Assembly (NCBI RefSeq): GCF_003627815.1
Contig: NZ_CP032698.1
Span: forward strand, 7,564,001 to 7,628,000
DNA: 64,000 nucleotides
Direction of reading: 5' to 3'
From: Streptomyces hundungensis
GTDB lineage: Bacteria > Actinomycetota > Actinomycetes > Streptomycetales > Streptomycetaceae
Below, in pieces: positions 24,422 through 32,925 of the stretch. Position 1 is the stretch's first letter. Each line of letters opens with the position of its first letter. Below the pieces are notes generated by a model. That model saw only the letters and a program-made list of their open reading frames with translations. It was not told the DNA's origin and made no database searches. The position numbers and the translations under genes are program-made.

Positions 24422-25185
24422 GGGCTCTCCCTGTCGGCGGTGGTCAACAGCCAGGCGGCGAGGGCCTCTTCCTGGCCGCGGAGGTAGAAGTGGTCCCCCT
24501 CGAAGAGGCGGAAGGCGAAGGGGCCGCCGCTCACCTCGGCCCAGGCCCGCGCCTCCTCCTCGGTGACCTCGGGGTCCTTGTCGCCCAGGCAGGCGGCGAC
24601 GGCGCAGCTCACCCGGGTGTCGGGCCGCGGACGGTACCGCTCGACGAGCCGGTAGTCGGCGCGCAGGGTCGGCAGCACGACCTTGCGGACCTGGGCGTTG
24701 CCCAGGAGCGCGGGCGGGGTCGCGCCGAGCCGCGACAGTTCGTACCACAGCGCCGCGTCGTCGAGGTGCTTGTCGCCGGGCTTGTGGAAGCGGGGCGCCG
24801 GACGGCCGGAGACGCCGAGCAGCGAAGGGCCCACGCCGTGGCGGGCCTCCAGGCGGGCCGCCGTCTCGTGCGCGACGGCCGCGCCCATGCTGTGGCCGAA
24901 GAACAACACCTCGCGGTCGAAGGCGGGCAGCAGCGCCTCGGTGACGCGCGCCACCAGACGGTCCATGTCGTCGATGTGCGGATCTTCGAGCCGGTCCTCG
25001 CGCCCGGGGTACTGGACGATCAGCGGCTCCACCCACGGCGGCATGCGTTTGGCGAGCGGCCGGTAGAAGCTGGCGGAGCCGCCGCCGTGCGGAAAGAGCA
25101 CGAGGCGTCGGCGTGCTCCCGGCCGGGGCCAGTAGCAGCGGAACCAGGTGCGGTAGGGGGTGTCCGCGTGCGGCGGCCTGTTCAC
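24418..25185 (-). CDS. Type II thioesterase
   Basis: A 255-residue alpha/beta hydrolase of the NRPS/PKS-associated TEII family. It has LVLFPHGGGSASFYRPLA near the N-terminus, the nucleophile motif FFGHSMGAAVAHE (Ser at about residue 95), an Asp in AACLGDKDPEVT, and the catalytic His in LFEGDHFYL. Such enzymes clear misprimed carrier proteins; relatives PchC and Irp4/YbtT sit in pyochelin and yersiniabactin clusters. It is in the NRPS operon with four-base overlaps on both sides. Because the NRPS-B terminal TE-like domain lacks its Ser, this enzyme is also a candidate for product release. Confidence 0.92.
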   Translation of the reverse strand: MNRPPHADTPYRTWFRCYWPRPGARRRLVLFPHGGGSASFYRPLAKRMPPWVEPLIVQYPGREDRLEDPHIDDMDRLVARVTEALLPAFDREVLFFGHSMGAAVAHETAARLEARHGVGPSLLGVSGRPAPRFHKPGDKHLDDAALWYELSRLGATPPALLGNAQVRKVVLPTLRADYRLVERYRPRPDTRVSCAVAACLGDKDPEVTEEEARAWAEVSGGPFAFRLFEGDHFYLRGQEEALAAWLLTTADRESP

Positions 25186-26312
25186 GGGCGGCTCCACGGT
25201 TCGCCGGGCCCCGCGTCGATCGAGGCGGCGGACAGCACCTCGGGCGGGCTGCCCCGGTGCAGCCGCACGGGCCCGAACCGGTCGGTGGCCTCGGCGGTGA
25301 GCCGGCACAGGGCCAGGTGGTACTGGCCGTCCCCGGCGGGGTCCTCGCGCGCCGCGACGGCCGCCCGCAGCGCCCCGAGCGCCCGTGCGGCGGCCTGCGG
25401 CCACAGCTCGCCCAGGATGCCCCGGTGGTCCGGCGCGGCCGCGGGGCCGAGGGGCGCCGTGCTGGGGAAGGCGAAATGGGGCGCCGCCGACTCGGCGAGC
25501 CCGACGGTGGTGCGGATGTCCTGCGGCATGTGCGGCCGGGGGCTCCACAGCAGCGGGCCGTGGGTGTTGGCGAGCGTGAGGTGGCCGCCCTCGGTGTGCA
25601 GGGTGATCCGGTGGAAGAGATGGATGTGGTTGTCGGGGTCGCCCGGATCCATGTCGTTCTGGAGCCGCAGCGTGAGCGGCACACCGCCGATCACCCCGTC
25701 CAGGCTCCGGTACACCGCAGGCGAGTCCGTCAACTGCGCTGCGCCCAACGGTAGTTGGGAAAGGGTGCCCAATATGTACGGGCGGACCGCGCCCAGGGCG
25801 CGGCCGAGGATGTCGAAGGTGGTGTACAGCACCTGGAAGGAGCAGACGGCGTCGATGTGCAGGGCCCGCTGGCGGGCCAGCAGCCGCCGCGCGGTGGCGA
25901 TGAACCGGCGCACCGGTTCCACGTGCGGGTAGTGGGTGTTCACCCGGTAGACCACCTGGTGGGCGCGGGCGGCCCGCAGACACTCGGCCAACTCATCCTT
26001 GTGCAGGGGGTGTTCCTGGAGTACATGGTGACCGCGCGCCATCAGTTCCCGGGCGATGCGGGCGCCGGGGCCGCCGTTGATCCCGGCGCCGACCACCACG
26101 GCGCACGCCTCCACGTCCTTGGGGACGGCGTCCACCTCGGTGTAGAGCGGCACCCCGTAGTGCTCCGCGACCCGCCGCGAGCGCTCGCTTCCCCGGGCGA
26201 GCACCCCCGCCGGCTCGTAGGGCGAGTCGGCGCGGGCGGCGCCCGCCAGATAGATCCGGCCGAACTTGGTCCCGCACACCACCAGCCGGGGCCGCCGCCC
26301 GGTTCCGGTCAC
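25182..26312 (-). CDS. Thiazolinyl imine reductase (PchG/Irp3 family)
   Basis: A 376-residue Gfo/Idh/MocA-fold reductase closely resembling PchG and Irp3/YbtU, which reduce a carrier-bound thiazoline to a thiazolidine with NADPH. The family opening LVVCGTKFGRIYLAGAA and the segment HHVLQEHPLHKDELAECLRA are characteristic. NTHYPHVEPVRRFIATAR follows as in the relatives. It starts with GTG, overlapping the stop of the saccharopine-dehydrogenase-like gene. It strongly supports a thiazoline/thiazolidine product. Confidence 0.93.
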   Translation of the reverse strand: MTGTGRRPRLVVCGTKFGRIYLAGAARADSPYEPAGVLARGSERSRRVAEHYGVPLYTEVDAVPKDVEACAVVVGAGINGGPGARIARELMARGHHVLQEHPLHKDELAECLRAARAHQVVYRVNTHYPHVEPVRRFIATARRLLARQRALHIDAVCSFQVLYTTFDILGRALGAVRPYILGTLSQLPLGAAQLTDSPAVYRSLDGVIGGVPLTLRLQNDMDPGDPDNHIHLFHRITLHTEGGHLTLANTHGPLLWSPRPHMPQDIRTTVGLAESAAPHFAFPSTAPLGPAAAPDHRGILGELWPQAAARALGALRAAVAAREDPAGDGQYHLALCRLTAEATDRFGPVRLHRGSPPEVLSAASIDAGPGEPWSRP

Positions 26313-27463
26313 AGCTCGCCCTCCTCGGTGTCACCGGCTTCGGCGAGCGGGACCCGGTAGGTCGCGAGGAGGGACACCTCGTCCAGCTTGGCCACCCGCT
26401 CCACCACCAGGGACGGGTCGAGCGCCTCGGCCGCGTAGTGCACACCGGGCGCCACCGCCCCCTCCAGCAGGGCGCTCGCCGCCAGGGCCGCGACGAGACC
26501 GGTGAGCCGATAGGTGTCGCCCGCCCGCAGGACCAGGCTGCGGGTGGCCGGGACCCCTTCGTGACGACCCGTCAGCTCCAGCGCGAACAGCTGGTACGGG
26601 GCGCGGCCGAACAGGTCGAGGGCCGCCGCGTCGATCAGTTCACGGGCGGCCGGGGTCAGATCGCTCTGGCCGGCCATGGCGCCCTGGAGCCTGCTGAGCG
26701 TCTTGAGCATGTGGGAGCCGCCGTCGAACACGTTGTACCAGTCCACCGTGGACAGCCCCAGGTCCCGGGCCAGCCGCTCGATCTCGTAACTCAGATAGGG
26801 ATAGGCGCTGACGGTCCCGGGGAAGAACGGGAGCCGGGCATCGGCCAGCGGGGTGAGCGCGCGCAACACCCGCGCCCCGTCCCGCCACGCCGACTGCGCC
26901 TCCCCGTAGCCGCCGCCGAGGCTGAGCAGATAGTCGGCCGCGCCCGCCGGGGTGAGGCGGTCCATGGTGCCCGCGTACGCGGTGAGCCGGCTCGGCTCGC
27001 TCAGCTCCTGGGTGGCGAGCCAGCGGGGCAGCAGTCCGGTGAGGCCCGGCATCATGCCCGCCGTGAGGAGCGCGGTGCGGCCGTCGGCGGCGAGGTGCCG
27101 CTCGGACAGGGCCCGGTGGACGGGTTCGTCGCCGCCGGCGTCCACATAGTCGGCGCCCGCCGCGAGCGCGACGCGGGCCACCGTGTCCAGGACGAGGTAC
27201 GAGGGGCCCGCGCAGTTGACGACGATCCGGCTGCCCCGGCAGAACGCGTCGAGCGAGGCCGCGTCGGCCGTGTCCGCCCGGGCGGACTCCACCGGCCCCG
27301 GGCGGCCGGTCGCCGTGAGCTCTGCCGCCAGCTCCGCGGCGCGCTCGGCGTCGCGGCCGCCGATGCGCAGCACCGCCGAGGGGTGGACCGAGGCCAGTTC
27401 CCGGGCCACCACGCGGCCGACCGCGCCATAGCCGCCGAGGACCGCGATGATCGGAGCGTTCAC
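26309..27463 (-). CDS. Saccharopine dehydrogenase-like NAD(P)H oxidoreductase
   Basis: A 384-residue protein with the N-terminal Rossmann fold IIAVLGGYGAVGRVVARELA, the family helix RIVVNCAGPSYLVLDTVARV and DYVDAGGDEPVHRALSERH. The middle part, PGLTGLLPRWLA, matches saccharopine dehydrogenase-type proteins. It lies between NRPS-B and the PchG-type reductase with GTGA overlaps. As recalled, the reductase PchK of enantio-pyochelin pathways has this fold, so it may be a second thiazoline/oxazoline reductase acting on a different ring. Alternatives are imine or keto reduction of another intermediate. Confidence 0.82.
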   Translation of the reverse strand: MNAPIIAVLGGYGAVGRVVARELASVHPSAVLRIGGRDAERAAELAAELTATGRPGPVESARADTADAASLDAFCRGSRIVVNCAGPSYLVLDTVARVALAAGADYVDAGGDEPVHRALSERHLAADGRTALLTAGMMPGLTGLLPRWLATQELSEPSRLTAYAGTMDRLTPAGAADYLLSLGGGYGEAQSAWRDGARVLRALTPLADARLPFFPGTVSAYPYLSYEIERLARDLGLSTVDWYNVFDGGSHMLKTLSRLQGAMAGQSDLTPAARELIDAAALDLFGRAPYQLFALELTGRHEGVPATRSLVLRAGDTYRLTGLVAALAASALLEGAVAPGVHYAAEALDPSLVVERVAKLDEVSLLATYRVPLAEAGDTEEGEL

Positions 27464-30400
27464 GCCTGGTTCTCCTTGTCCGTACGGGCTTCGGCGAGCA
27501 GGGCCGCGATGCGTGCGGCGCGGCCCGGCGCCAGACAGCTGAAGTGGGTGCCCGGGGCGTCGAGCCGGCGGACCTCGCCGAGGCAGCCGGCGCTCCACCA
27601 CGCCGTCATGTCCGCGCGCAGCGTCGGCCAGAGGGCGATCTCCTCGGTGTGCGCGACCAGCGTCAGATCACCCGTGTACGGCTCCGGGTGGTGGGTGGCC
27701 GCCGCGTCGGCCAGGGCGCGGCCCGCCGTGATGCGCGGGCCGAGGGTCGCGGGGTCGGTGGCGAGCGCGGCGGCCAGCAGCTCGGTGCGCTCCTGCTCGG
27801 GCCGGGCCGCGTAGCGGGCGAAGGCGTCGGTGAACTCCCGGTGCGCGCCGCCCAGTTGGGCCGGAGCGCCCTGGGGTACGCGGCCCGGGGTGGTCGCGAG
27901 GAGGTGGGCGAGCGCCGGGCCGGCGAGGGCGTCGTCCGGCAGTCCGAGCGCCATCGGATCGAGCCCGGCGCCGAGGGCGAAGAGGTACTCGGCGAAGGCG
28001 TCGTCCTCGACGACGGCGGGCAGCGGATAGCTGCTGATCACCGTGAGGTCCACCTCGGCGCCGCCCTCCGCGAGCAGCCGGGCCGTCTCGGCCGCGAGCA
28101 CCCCGCCCACATGGGCGCCCACGAGCCGGAAGCGGCTGTGCCCGGTGGCCCGCAGGGTCCGGGCCCGGTCGTGGGCGACGCGCTCGATGAGCACGTCCGG
28201 CGCGGTGCCCGCGTAGTCGGTGAGCGGGTGGTTCGCCGACAGGTCGAGCAGCGGGCCCGCATCCTCCAGCGGGGCACACAGCGCGGCGTAACGCTCGGCC
28301 GTGCCGAAGCCCTCGGCGCAGGTCGCCCACACCCACGCGTCGTCCCCGCCGCCGAGGAAGGCGCCCGGCGGGGGTGTCGCGCTCTCCTGCGCGGCCATCT
28401 GCTCGCCCTCGATCCCTCCGGTGGAGAGCAGGGCGGCGAGGCGCGCGACGGAGGCGCCGCCCAGGACCTCGCGCAGCAACTCGTCGAAGAAGGTGTGTTT
28501 GGCCTCCGCCACCTCCTCGCGCAGCACCCCGACGACCTGGGCGGCGAGCAGCGAGTCCCCTCCGGCCTCGTAGAACGTCTCCTCGCGGCCCACCGCGGTC
28601 GTGCCGAGCACCGTGCACCAGGCGGCCCGGACGCGCTGCTCCAGGTCGCTCATCGGCACCAGGCCGCCGCCCGCGGCGCGCTGTTCGACGGCGCCCCGGG
28701 GCAGCAGCCAGGACGCGAGGGCGCGCCGGTCCGTCTTGCCGTTGTCGGTCAGCGGCAGCGCGTCCACGAGCTGGAGGTGGGCCGGAACCATCTCCTCGGG
28801 CAGGCGCTCGGCGACATGGCCGAGGACGTCGGCGGCGTTCGTCGGGACCCGGTCCCGCTTGAAGCGGACGGCGAAGACGTGCATCCCGATGGTGGACAGC
28901 GGGTCGTCGGTCCCCGGCAGGCACACCACCGTCTCGCCGCCCGCGCCCTCGATCAGCTCCAGCCACTGGTCGCGGGTGACGAAGGTCTGGTCGGCGCCCT
29001 TGCGCACGTCCTCGAAGTCGCCCGCTGTGGCGTCGAAGAGGAACTCCATCGACGTCAGGATCTGGTAGTTGTCGCGGGTCGTCTCGATGAAGATGAGCCA
29101 GCCGCCCGGCGCGAGCATCTCCCGCATCCGGTCGAGGACCACCGAGGCGTCGCGCGAATAGTGCATGACGTTGCCGCACAGGATCACGTCGAGGGAGTTC
29201 GGCTCGATGCCCTGCGGGCGGTACTCCTCGTTCATGTCGAAGAGCTGGTAGGTCACCCAGGGGAAGTCGGCGAAGCGCTCGGCCGCCTTGTTCAGGAAGA
29301 ACTGCGACACATCGGTGAAGAGGTACGAGCAGTCGCCGCCGGCCAGCCGGGGCACCGCCTCGACGCTCACGCCGCCCACGCCCGCGCCCACTTCGAGCAG
29401 GCGCAGGGTGCCGCGCGGGGCGTGCTCCTGGGCGATCCGCTGGACCACGGAGGTGGCGACCCGGTTGAGGTAGGAGTTGAGGAAACCCTCCGTGTAGGCG
29501 GCCTCCTGGATCTCCAACCTCCCCTCGGGGAAGAGGAGTTGGACCGGATCCTGCTCGTCGCGCAGCAGCTGTGGCAGATGCGCGGTGGCGGTACGGAAGT
29601 AGTTCAGGAGCTCCGAGCCGTCCTGGGCGGTGGGCAGCGCCTCGTCGACCCGCAGCCACGCCTCGTCGACCGCGCCGGGCTCGGCCCGGCGCAGCGCGAG
29701 GTAGTGCCCGTCCTCGGGCGAGCGCTCCACATAGCCCTCGCGCTCCAGGGCGGCGAGCCAGCGGCGCACCAGCCGGTGGTGTTTGGGTGCGACACCCGCG
29801 GAGCCGAGGATCGTGTCGAGCGCGTGCCGTTCCCGGTCCGTGGCGAACAGGCCGCTGCTCTGGAGCACGTCCATCATCGCGAGCAGCGCCGCCTCGTCGA
29901 GACGCCGGGCGAAGCCGACGACCTGCTCGGCGTCGACCCCGGCCCTGACCTCCTCGCCGTCGGCGGTCACCGCCTCGACGAGCGCGCCGTCCAGTGCGGC
30001 GCCGCCGGCCGGGGTGCGGGCGGTCTCGGCGAACGCCATCAGGCGCCGCTCCCACGGCCGTTCGCCGTCGACGAGCACCACGCAGTCGGCGACGGCCGGG
30101 TGGCTGCGCACGGCCGCCTCGACCTCCGCCGTCTCGATGCGATGGCCCCGGATCTTGACCTGGCGGTCGTCCCGGCCGAGGAACTCGATCTCCCCGTCGG
30201 GCAGATAACGGCCCAGGTCGCCGGTGCGGTAGAGGCGCTCCCCGGTGCGCGGATGGGTGAGGAAGCGTTCGGCGGTCCTGTCCTCGTCGCCGAGGTAGCC
30301 GAGCGCGAGCCCGGCCCCCGCGATGTACAGCTCGCCCGCCACCAGGTCCGGGCAGGGCTCCATCTCCTCGTCCAGGACGTGGAAGCGCTGGTTGGTGAGC

Positions 30401-32925
30401 GGCCGCCCGTACGGGATCGAGGGCAGCCCGGGCGTCACCTCGTCGATGGGGTGCAGGATCGACCAGATCGACGCCTCCGTGGCCCCGCCAAGCGACACCA
30501 CGGCAAGACCCGGCACCTTGGCGCGGATGGAGTCGGGCAGCGACACCGGTATCCAGTCGCCGGAGAGCAGGGCCAGCCGCAGCGAGGGCAGCGGCATCGG
30601 ATCGGTGGTGAGGTACTCGTTGACCATGTGCAGCTGCGCCGGTACGGAGTTCCACAGCGTGACCCCGTGCCGGGCGGCGAGATCGGCCCAGTGCGAGGGG
30701 TCGGCGCGCCGGTCGGGGTCGGGCAGGACGAGAGCGCCGCCCGCGGCCAGGACCCCGAACACGTCGTAGACCGACAGGTCGAACCCGAGGTTGGCCAGGG
30801 CCAGGACCCGGTCGCCCGAGCCGACGGAGAACCGCCGGTTGATGTCCTCGATCGTGTTCACCGCGCCGCGATGGCTGATCATGACGCCCTTGGGGCTGCC
30901 GGTCGACCCCGAGGTGTAGATGACGTACGCGAGATCGTCCGGGTCGCGCAGCCGCACCACCGGGGCCGTCGGCACGGCAGCAAGTGCCCCCACATCGAGG
31001 GCGGTGACGCCCTCGGGCAGCGCGGTGCGCTCCGAACGCACCAGGGCGCAGCCGATCTTGGCGTCCCGCAGCATCCGCTCGCGGCGCGCCTCGGGCTGAT
31101 GGGTGTCGATCGGAACGTAGACGGCCCCGGCGAGCAGGATGCCGAGGACGGCCGCCACCTGCTCCCAGCTCTTGTCCATCACCACGGCGACCAGATCGCC
31201 GGGGCCGTGGCCCGTCTCCGTGAGGGCGCGGGCCACGGCGTGGGCACGGGCGGCGAGCTCGCCATGGGTGAGCACGGTGTCCCCGCAGATCACGGCGGGG
31301 CTCTCGGGCGCCCGGGCGGCGGCCGCGAAGACGCCCTCGTGCAGCAGGGCTTCGGGCAGCGGGGCTTCGGTCGCGTTGGCCGCGGCGCGCCGCGCCACCT
31401 GCTCGGCGGGCAGCTCGGTCGGCGCCGCTTCGTCCCACACGGCGGAGTCGCACGCCATGCGCTCCACCAGGGCGCGGAAGGAGGCGAACATGGCGTCCAC
31501 CACGCCGTCGGCGAGCACGCCCTCGCGCACGTCCCAGTTGAGCGAGAGCCCGTCGCGGTCCTCCATCACCTGGCAGTCGATCCACACCTGGGGGGTCTGG
31601 CTGATGCCGTGCACCAGACGGCCCTCACTGTCGTCGGCCGGGGCGGACGCGGCGTCCCCCAGCCCGATCGCACTGGTGAAGACGACGGGCATCAGGGCGG
31701 CGTCCTGCCCGCGCCTGCGGGCGATCTCACGCATCACCTCGACACCGGTGAACAGCCGGTGGTCGAGGTCCTCGAAGAGCCGACCCAGTAGTCGCGTGCC
31801 CCGCTCGGCGAAGGTGGCGCCCGAGGAGCGATCGACCTCCAGGAGCTCGACGGAGGTGAAGTCGCCCACCAGCGACCCGACTTGGGGGTGCAGCGGCAGC
31901 CGGTTGAGGAGGGTGAGGTCGAGCGTGAAGCGCCGCCGGTTCGACCACCGGCCGATGACCTCGGCGTACGCGGCGAGCACCGCGCCCGAGGGCGTCAGGC
32001 CGCGGGCGGCGGCCGTGTCGCGCAGCGCCTGCCAGCGGGGCCGGGACAGCGTCATGCGATGGCGCGTGAAGCGGGCCGGGCCCTCGGCGGCCGGGCCGTC
32101 GCGCATCGGGAACGCCGGCGCGGGCGGCAGGTCCTCCACGCGGTCCAGCCAGTAGGCGCGGTCGCGCTCGTAGCGGCTGCTCGCGCGCAGTCCGCGCTCG
32201 GCCAGCAGATAGTCCCGGAAGGTGACCGGCAGCTCGGGCAGGGCGGCGGCCGGATCCGCGTACAGGGTGCGCAGTTCGTCGAGGAGCAGATTGATCGACA
32301 CGTAGTCGGCGATCAGGAAGTCGAGGGAGACGTGCAGCAGGGCGTGGTCGGCGAAGAGGGTGGCTCGCAGGGCGAAGAGCGGCCACGCTCCCGCCGGCCT
32401 GATCTGGTGGTCCAGGGCGGCCCGCTGCTCGGCCAGCGCCTCGGCGGCCCGCGCCGGGGTGGCGGAGCGGACGTCGGTCACCTCGATGCGGTACGGGGCG
32501 ACCGCGGCCAGCACCCGCTGGGAGCCCTCCTCGTCGACGACGGCCCGCAGCATGTCGTGCCGCTCGACCAGGCGCTGCCAGGCCTGCTCCATCCGGGCCG
32601 GGTCCAGCGTGGTGAAGCGGAGCTCCCCGTAGGCGTGGCAGGCGACGCCGCCGTAGGCGAACAGGTCCTTGCGGCCCAGCAGATAGGCCGTCTGCACATC
32701 GGTGAGCGGGAACGGGGTGTGGCGGTCCTCGGGGTGGTGCACGACCGTGGTGCGCGTGCGCTCCTCACGCAGCTGCTCGAGCACCTGCTCCTTGTGGGCG
32801 CGCAGCGTCTCGCGGCGTTCCTCGGTCAGCGCGCCCTGCGGGGCACGGAAGCGCAGCCGGCCCGACTCCTCCCACAACTCGACCCCGGCGGCCTCCAGTT
32901 CGGCCAAGAGCCCGGCGATGTTCAT
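27460..32925 (-). CDS. NRPS-B: TubC docking-Cy-A(MT)-PCP-TE-like
   Basis: An 1821-residue synthetase like PchF. Residues 1-58 form a TubC-type docking domain (MNIAGLLAELEAAG). The Cy domain (about 70-500) has the DxxxxDxxS motif in DFLIADYVS. The A domain (from about 520) has YTSGSTGSPKG and a reading of the ten pocket residues as DLYNLSLIWK, the classical cysteine code. A methyltransferase (about 1090-1330; LLEVGAGVGGVSVEA) is inserted before the last A motifs, as for N-methylation in pyochelin. PCP Ser is in EAGGDSLLAA (about 1458). The final about 290 residues are TE-like, with GTHFSCL for the His, but the nucleophile elbow reads GAHVGG, lacking Ser. The start overlaps the NRPS-A stop. Confidence 0.93.
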   Translation of the reverse strand: MNIAGLLAELEAAGVELWEESGRLRFRAPQGALTEERRETLRAHKEQVLEQLREERTRTTVVHHPEDRHTPFPLTDVQTAYLLGRKDLFAYGGVACHAYGELRFTTLDPARMEQAWQRLVERHDMLRAVVDEEGSQRVLAAVAPYRIEVTDVRSATPARAAEALAEQRAALDHQIRPAGAWPLFALRATLFADHALLHVSLDFLIADYVSINLLLDELRTLYADPAAALPELPVTFRDYLLAERGLRASSRYERDRAYWLDRVEDLPPAPAFPMRDGPAAEGPARFTRHRMTLSRPRWQALRDTAAARGLTPSGAVLAAYAEVIGRWSNRRRFTLDLTLLNRLPLHPQVGSLVGDFTSVELLEVDRSSGATFAERGTRLLGRLFEDLDHRLFTGVEVMREIARRRGQDAALMPVVFTSAIGLGDAASAPADDSEGRLVHGISQTPQVWIDCQVMEDRDGLSLNWDVREGVLADGVVDAMFASFRALVERMACDSAVWDEAAPTELPAEQVARRAAANATEAPLPEALLHEGVFAAAARAPESPAVICGDTVLTHGELAARAHAVARALTETGHGPGDLVAVVMDKSWEQVAAVLGILLAGAVYVPIDTHQPEARRERMLRDAKIGCALVRSERTALPEGVTALDVGALAAVPTAPVVRLRDPDDLAYVIYTSGSTGSPKGVMISHRGAVNTIEDINRRFSVGSGDRVLALANLGFDLSVYDVFGVLAAGGALVLPDPDRRADPSHWADLAARHGVTLWNSVPAQLHMVNEYLTTDPMPLPSLRLALLSGDWIPVSLPDSIRAKVPGLAVVSLGGATEASIWSILHPIDEVTPGLPSIPYGRPLTNQRFHVLDEEMEPCPDLVAGELYIAGAGLALGYLGDEDRTAERFLTHPRTGERLYRTGDLGRYLPDGEIEFLGRDDRQVKIRGHRIETAEVEAAVRSHPAVADCVVLVDGERPWERRLMAFAETARTPAGGAALDGALVEAVTADGEEVRAGVDAEQVVGFARRLDEAALLAMMDVLQSSGLFATDRERHALDTILGSAGVAPKHHRLVRRWLAALEREGYVERSPEDGHYLALRRAEPGAVDEAWLRVDEALPTAQDGSELLNYFRTATAHLPQLLRDEQDPVQLLFPEGRLEIQEAAYTEGFLNSYLNRVATSVVQRIAQEHAPRGTLRLLEVGAGVGGVSVEAVPRLAGGDCSYLFTDVSQFFLNKAAERFADFPWVTYQLFDMNEEYRPQGIEPNSLDVILCGNVMHYSRDASVVLDRMREMLAPGGWLIFIETTRDNYQILTSMEFLFDATAGDFEDVRKGADQTFVTRDQWLELIEGAGGETVVCLPGTDDPLSTIGMHVFAVRFKRDRVPTNAADVLGHVAERLPEEMVPAHLQLVDALPLTDNGKTDRRALASWLLPRGAVEQRAAGGGLVPMSDLEQRVRAAWCTVLGTTAVGREETFYEAGGDSLLAAQVVGVLREEVAEAKHTFFDELLREVLGGASVARLAALLSTGGIEGEQMAAQESATPPPGAFLGGGDDAWVWATCAEGFGTAERYAALCAPLEDAGPLLDLSANHPLTDYAGTAPDVLIERVAHDRARTLRATGHSRFRLVGAHVGGVLAAETARLLAEGGAEVDLTVISSYPLPAVVEDDAFAEYLFALGAGLDPMALGLPDDALAGPALAHLLATTPGRVPQGAPAQLGGAHREFTDAFARYAARPEQERTELLAAALATDPATLGPRITAGRALADAAATHHPEPYTGDLTLVAHTEEIALWPTLRADMTAWWSAGCLGEVRRLDAPGTHFSCLAPGRAARIAALLAEARTDKENQA

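Noticed and set aside
24418..25983. Longer thioesterase frame starting near 25983
   Set aside because: The upstream part overlaps the reductase gene in another frame and has no thioesterase features before GTG 25185.
27544..31791. Very long plus-strand open frame (over 1400 codons) opposite NRPS-B
   Set aside because: It is an antisense shadow produced by high-GC codon bias; composition is Arg/Gly/His-rich without domains, and the minus strand reads as a complete NRPS.
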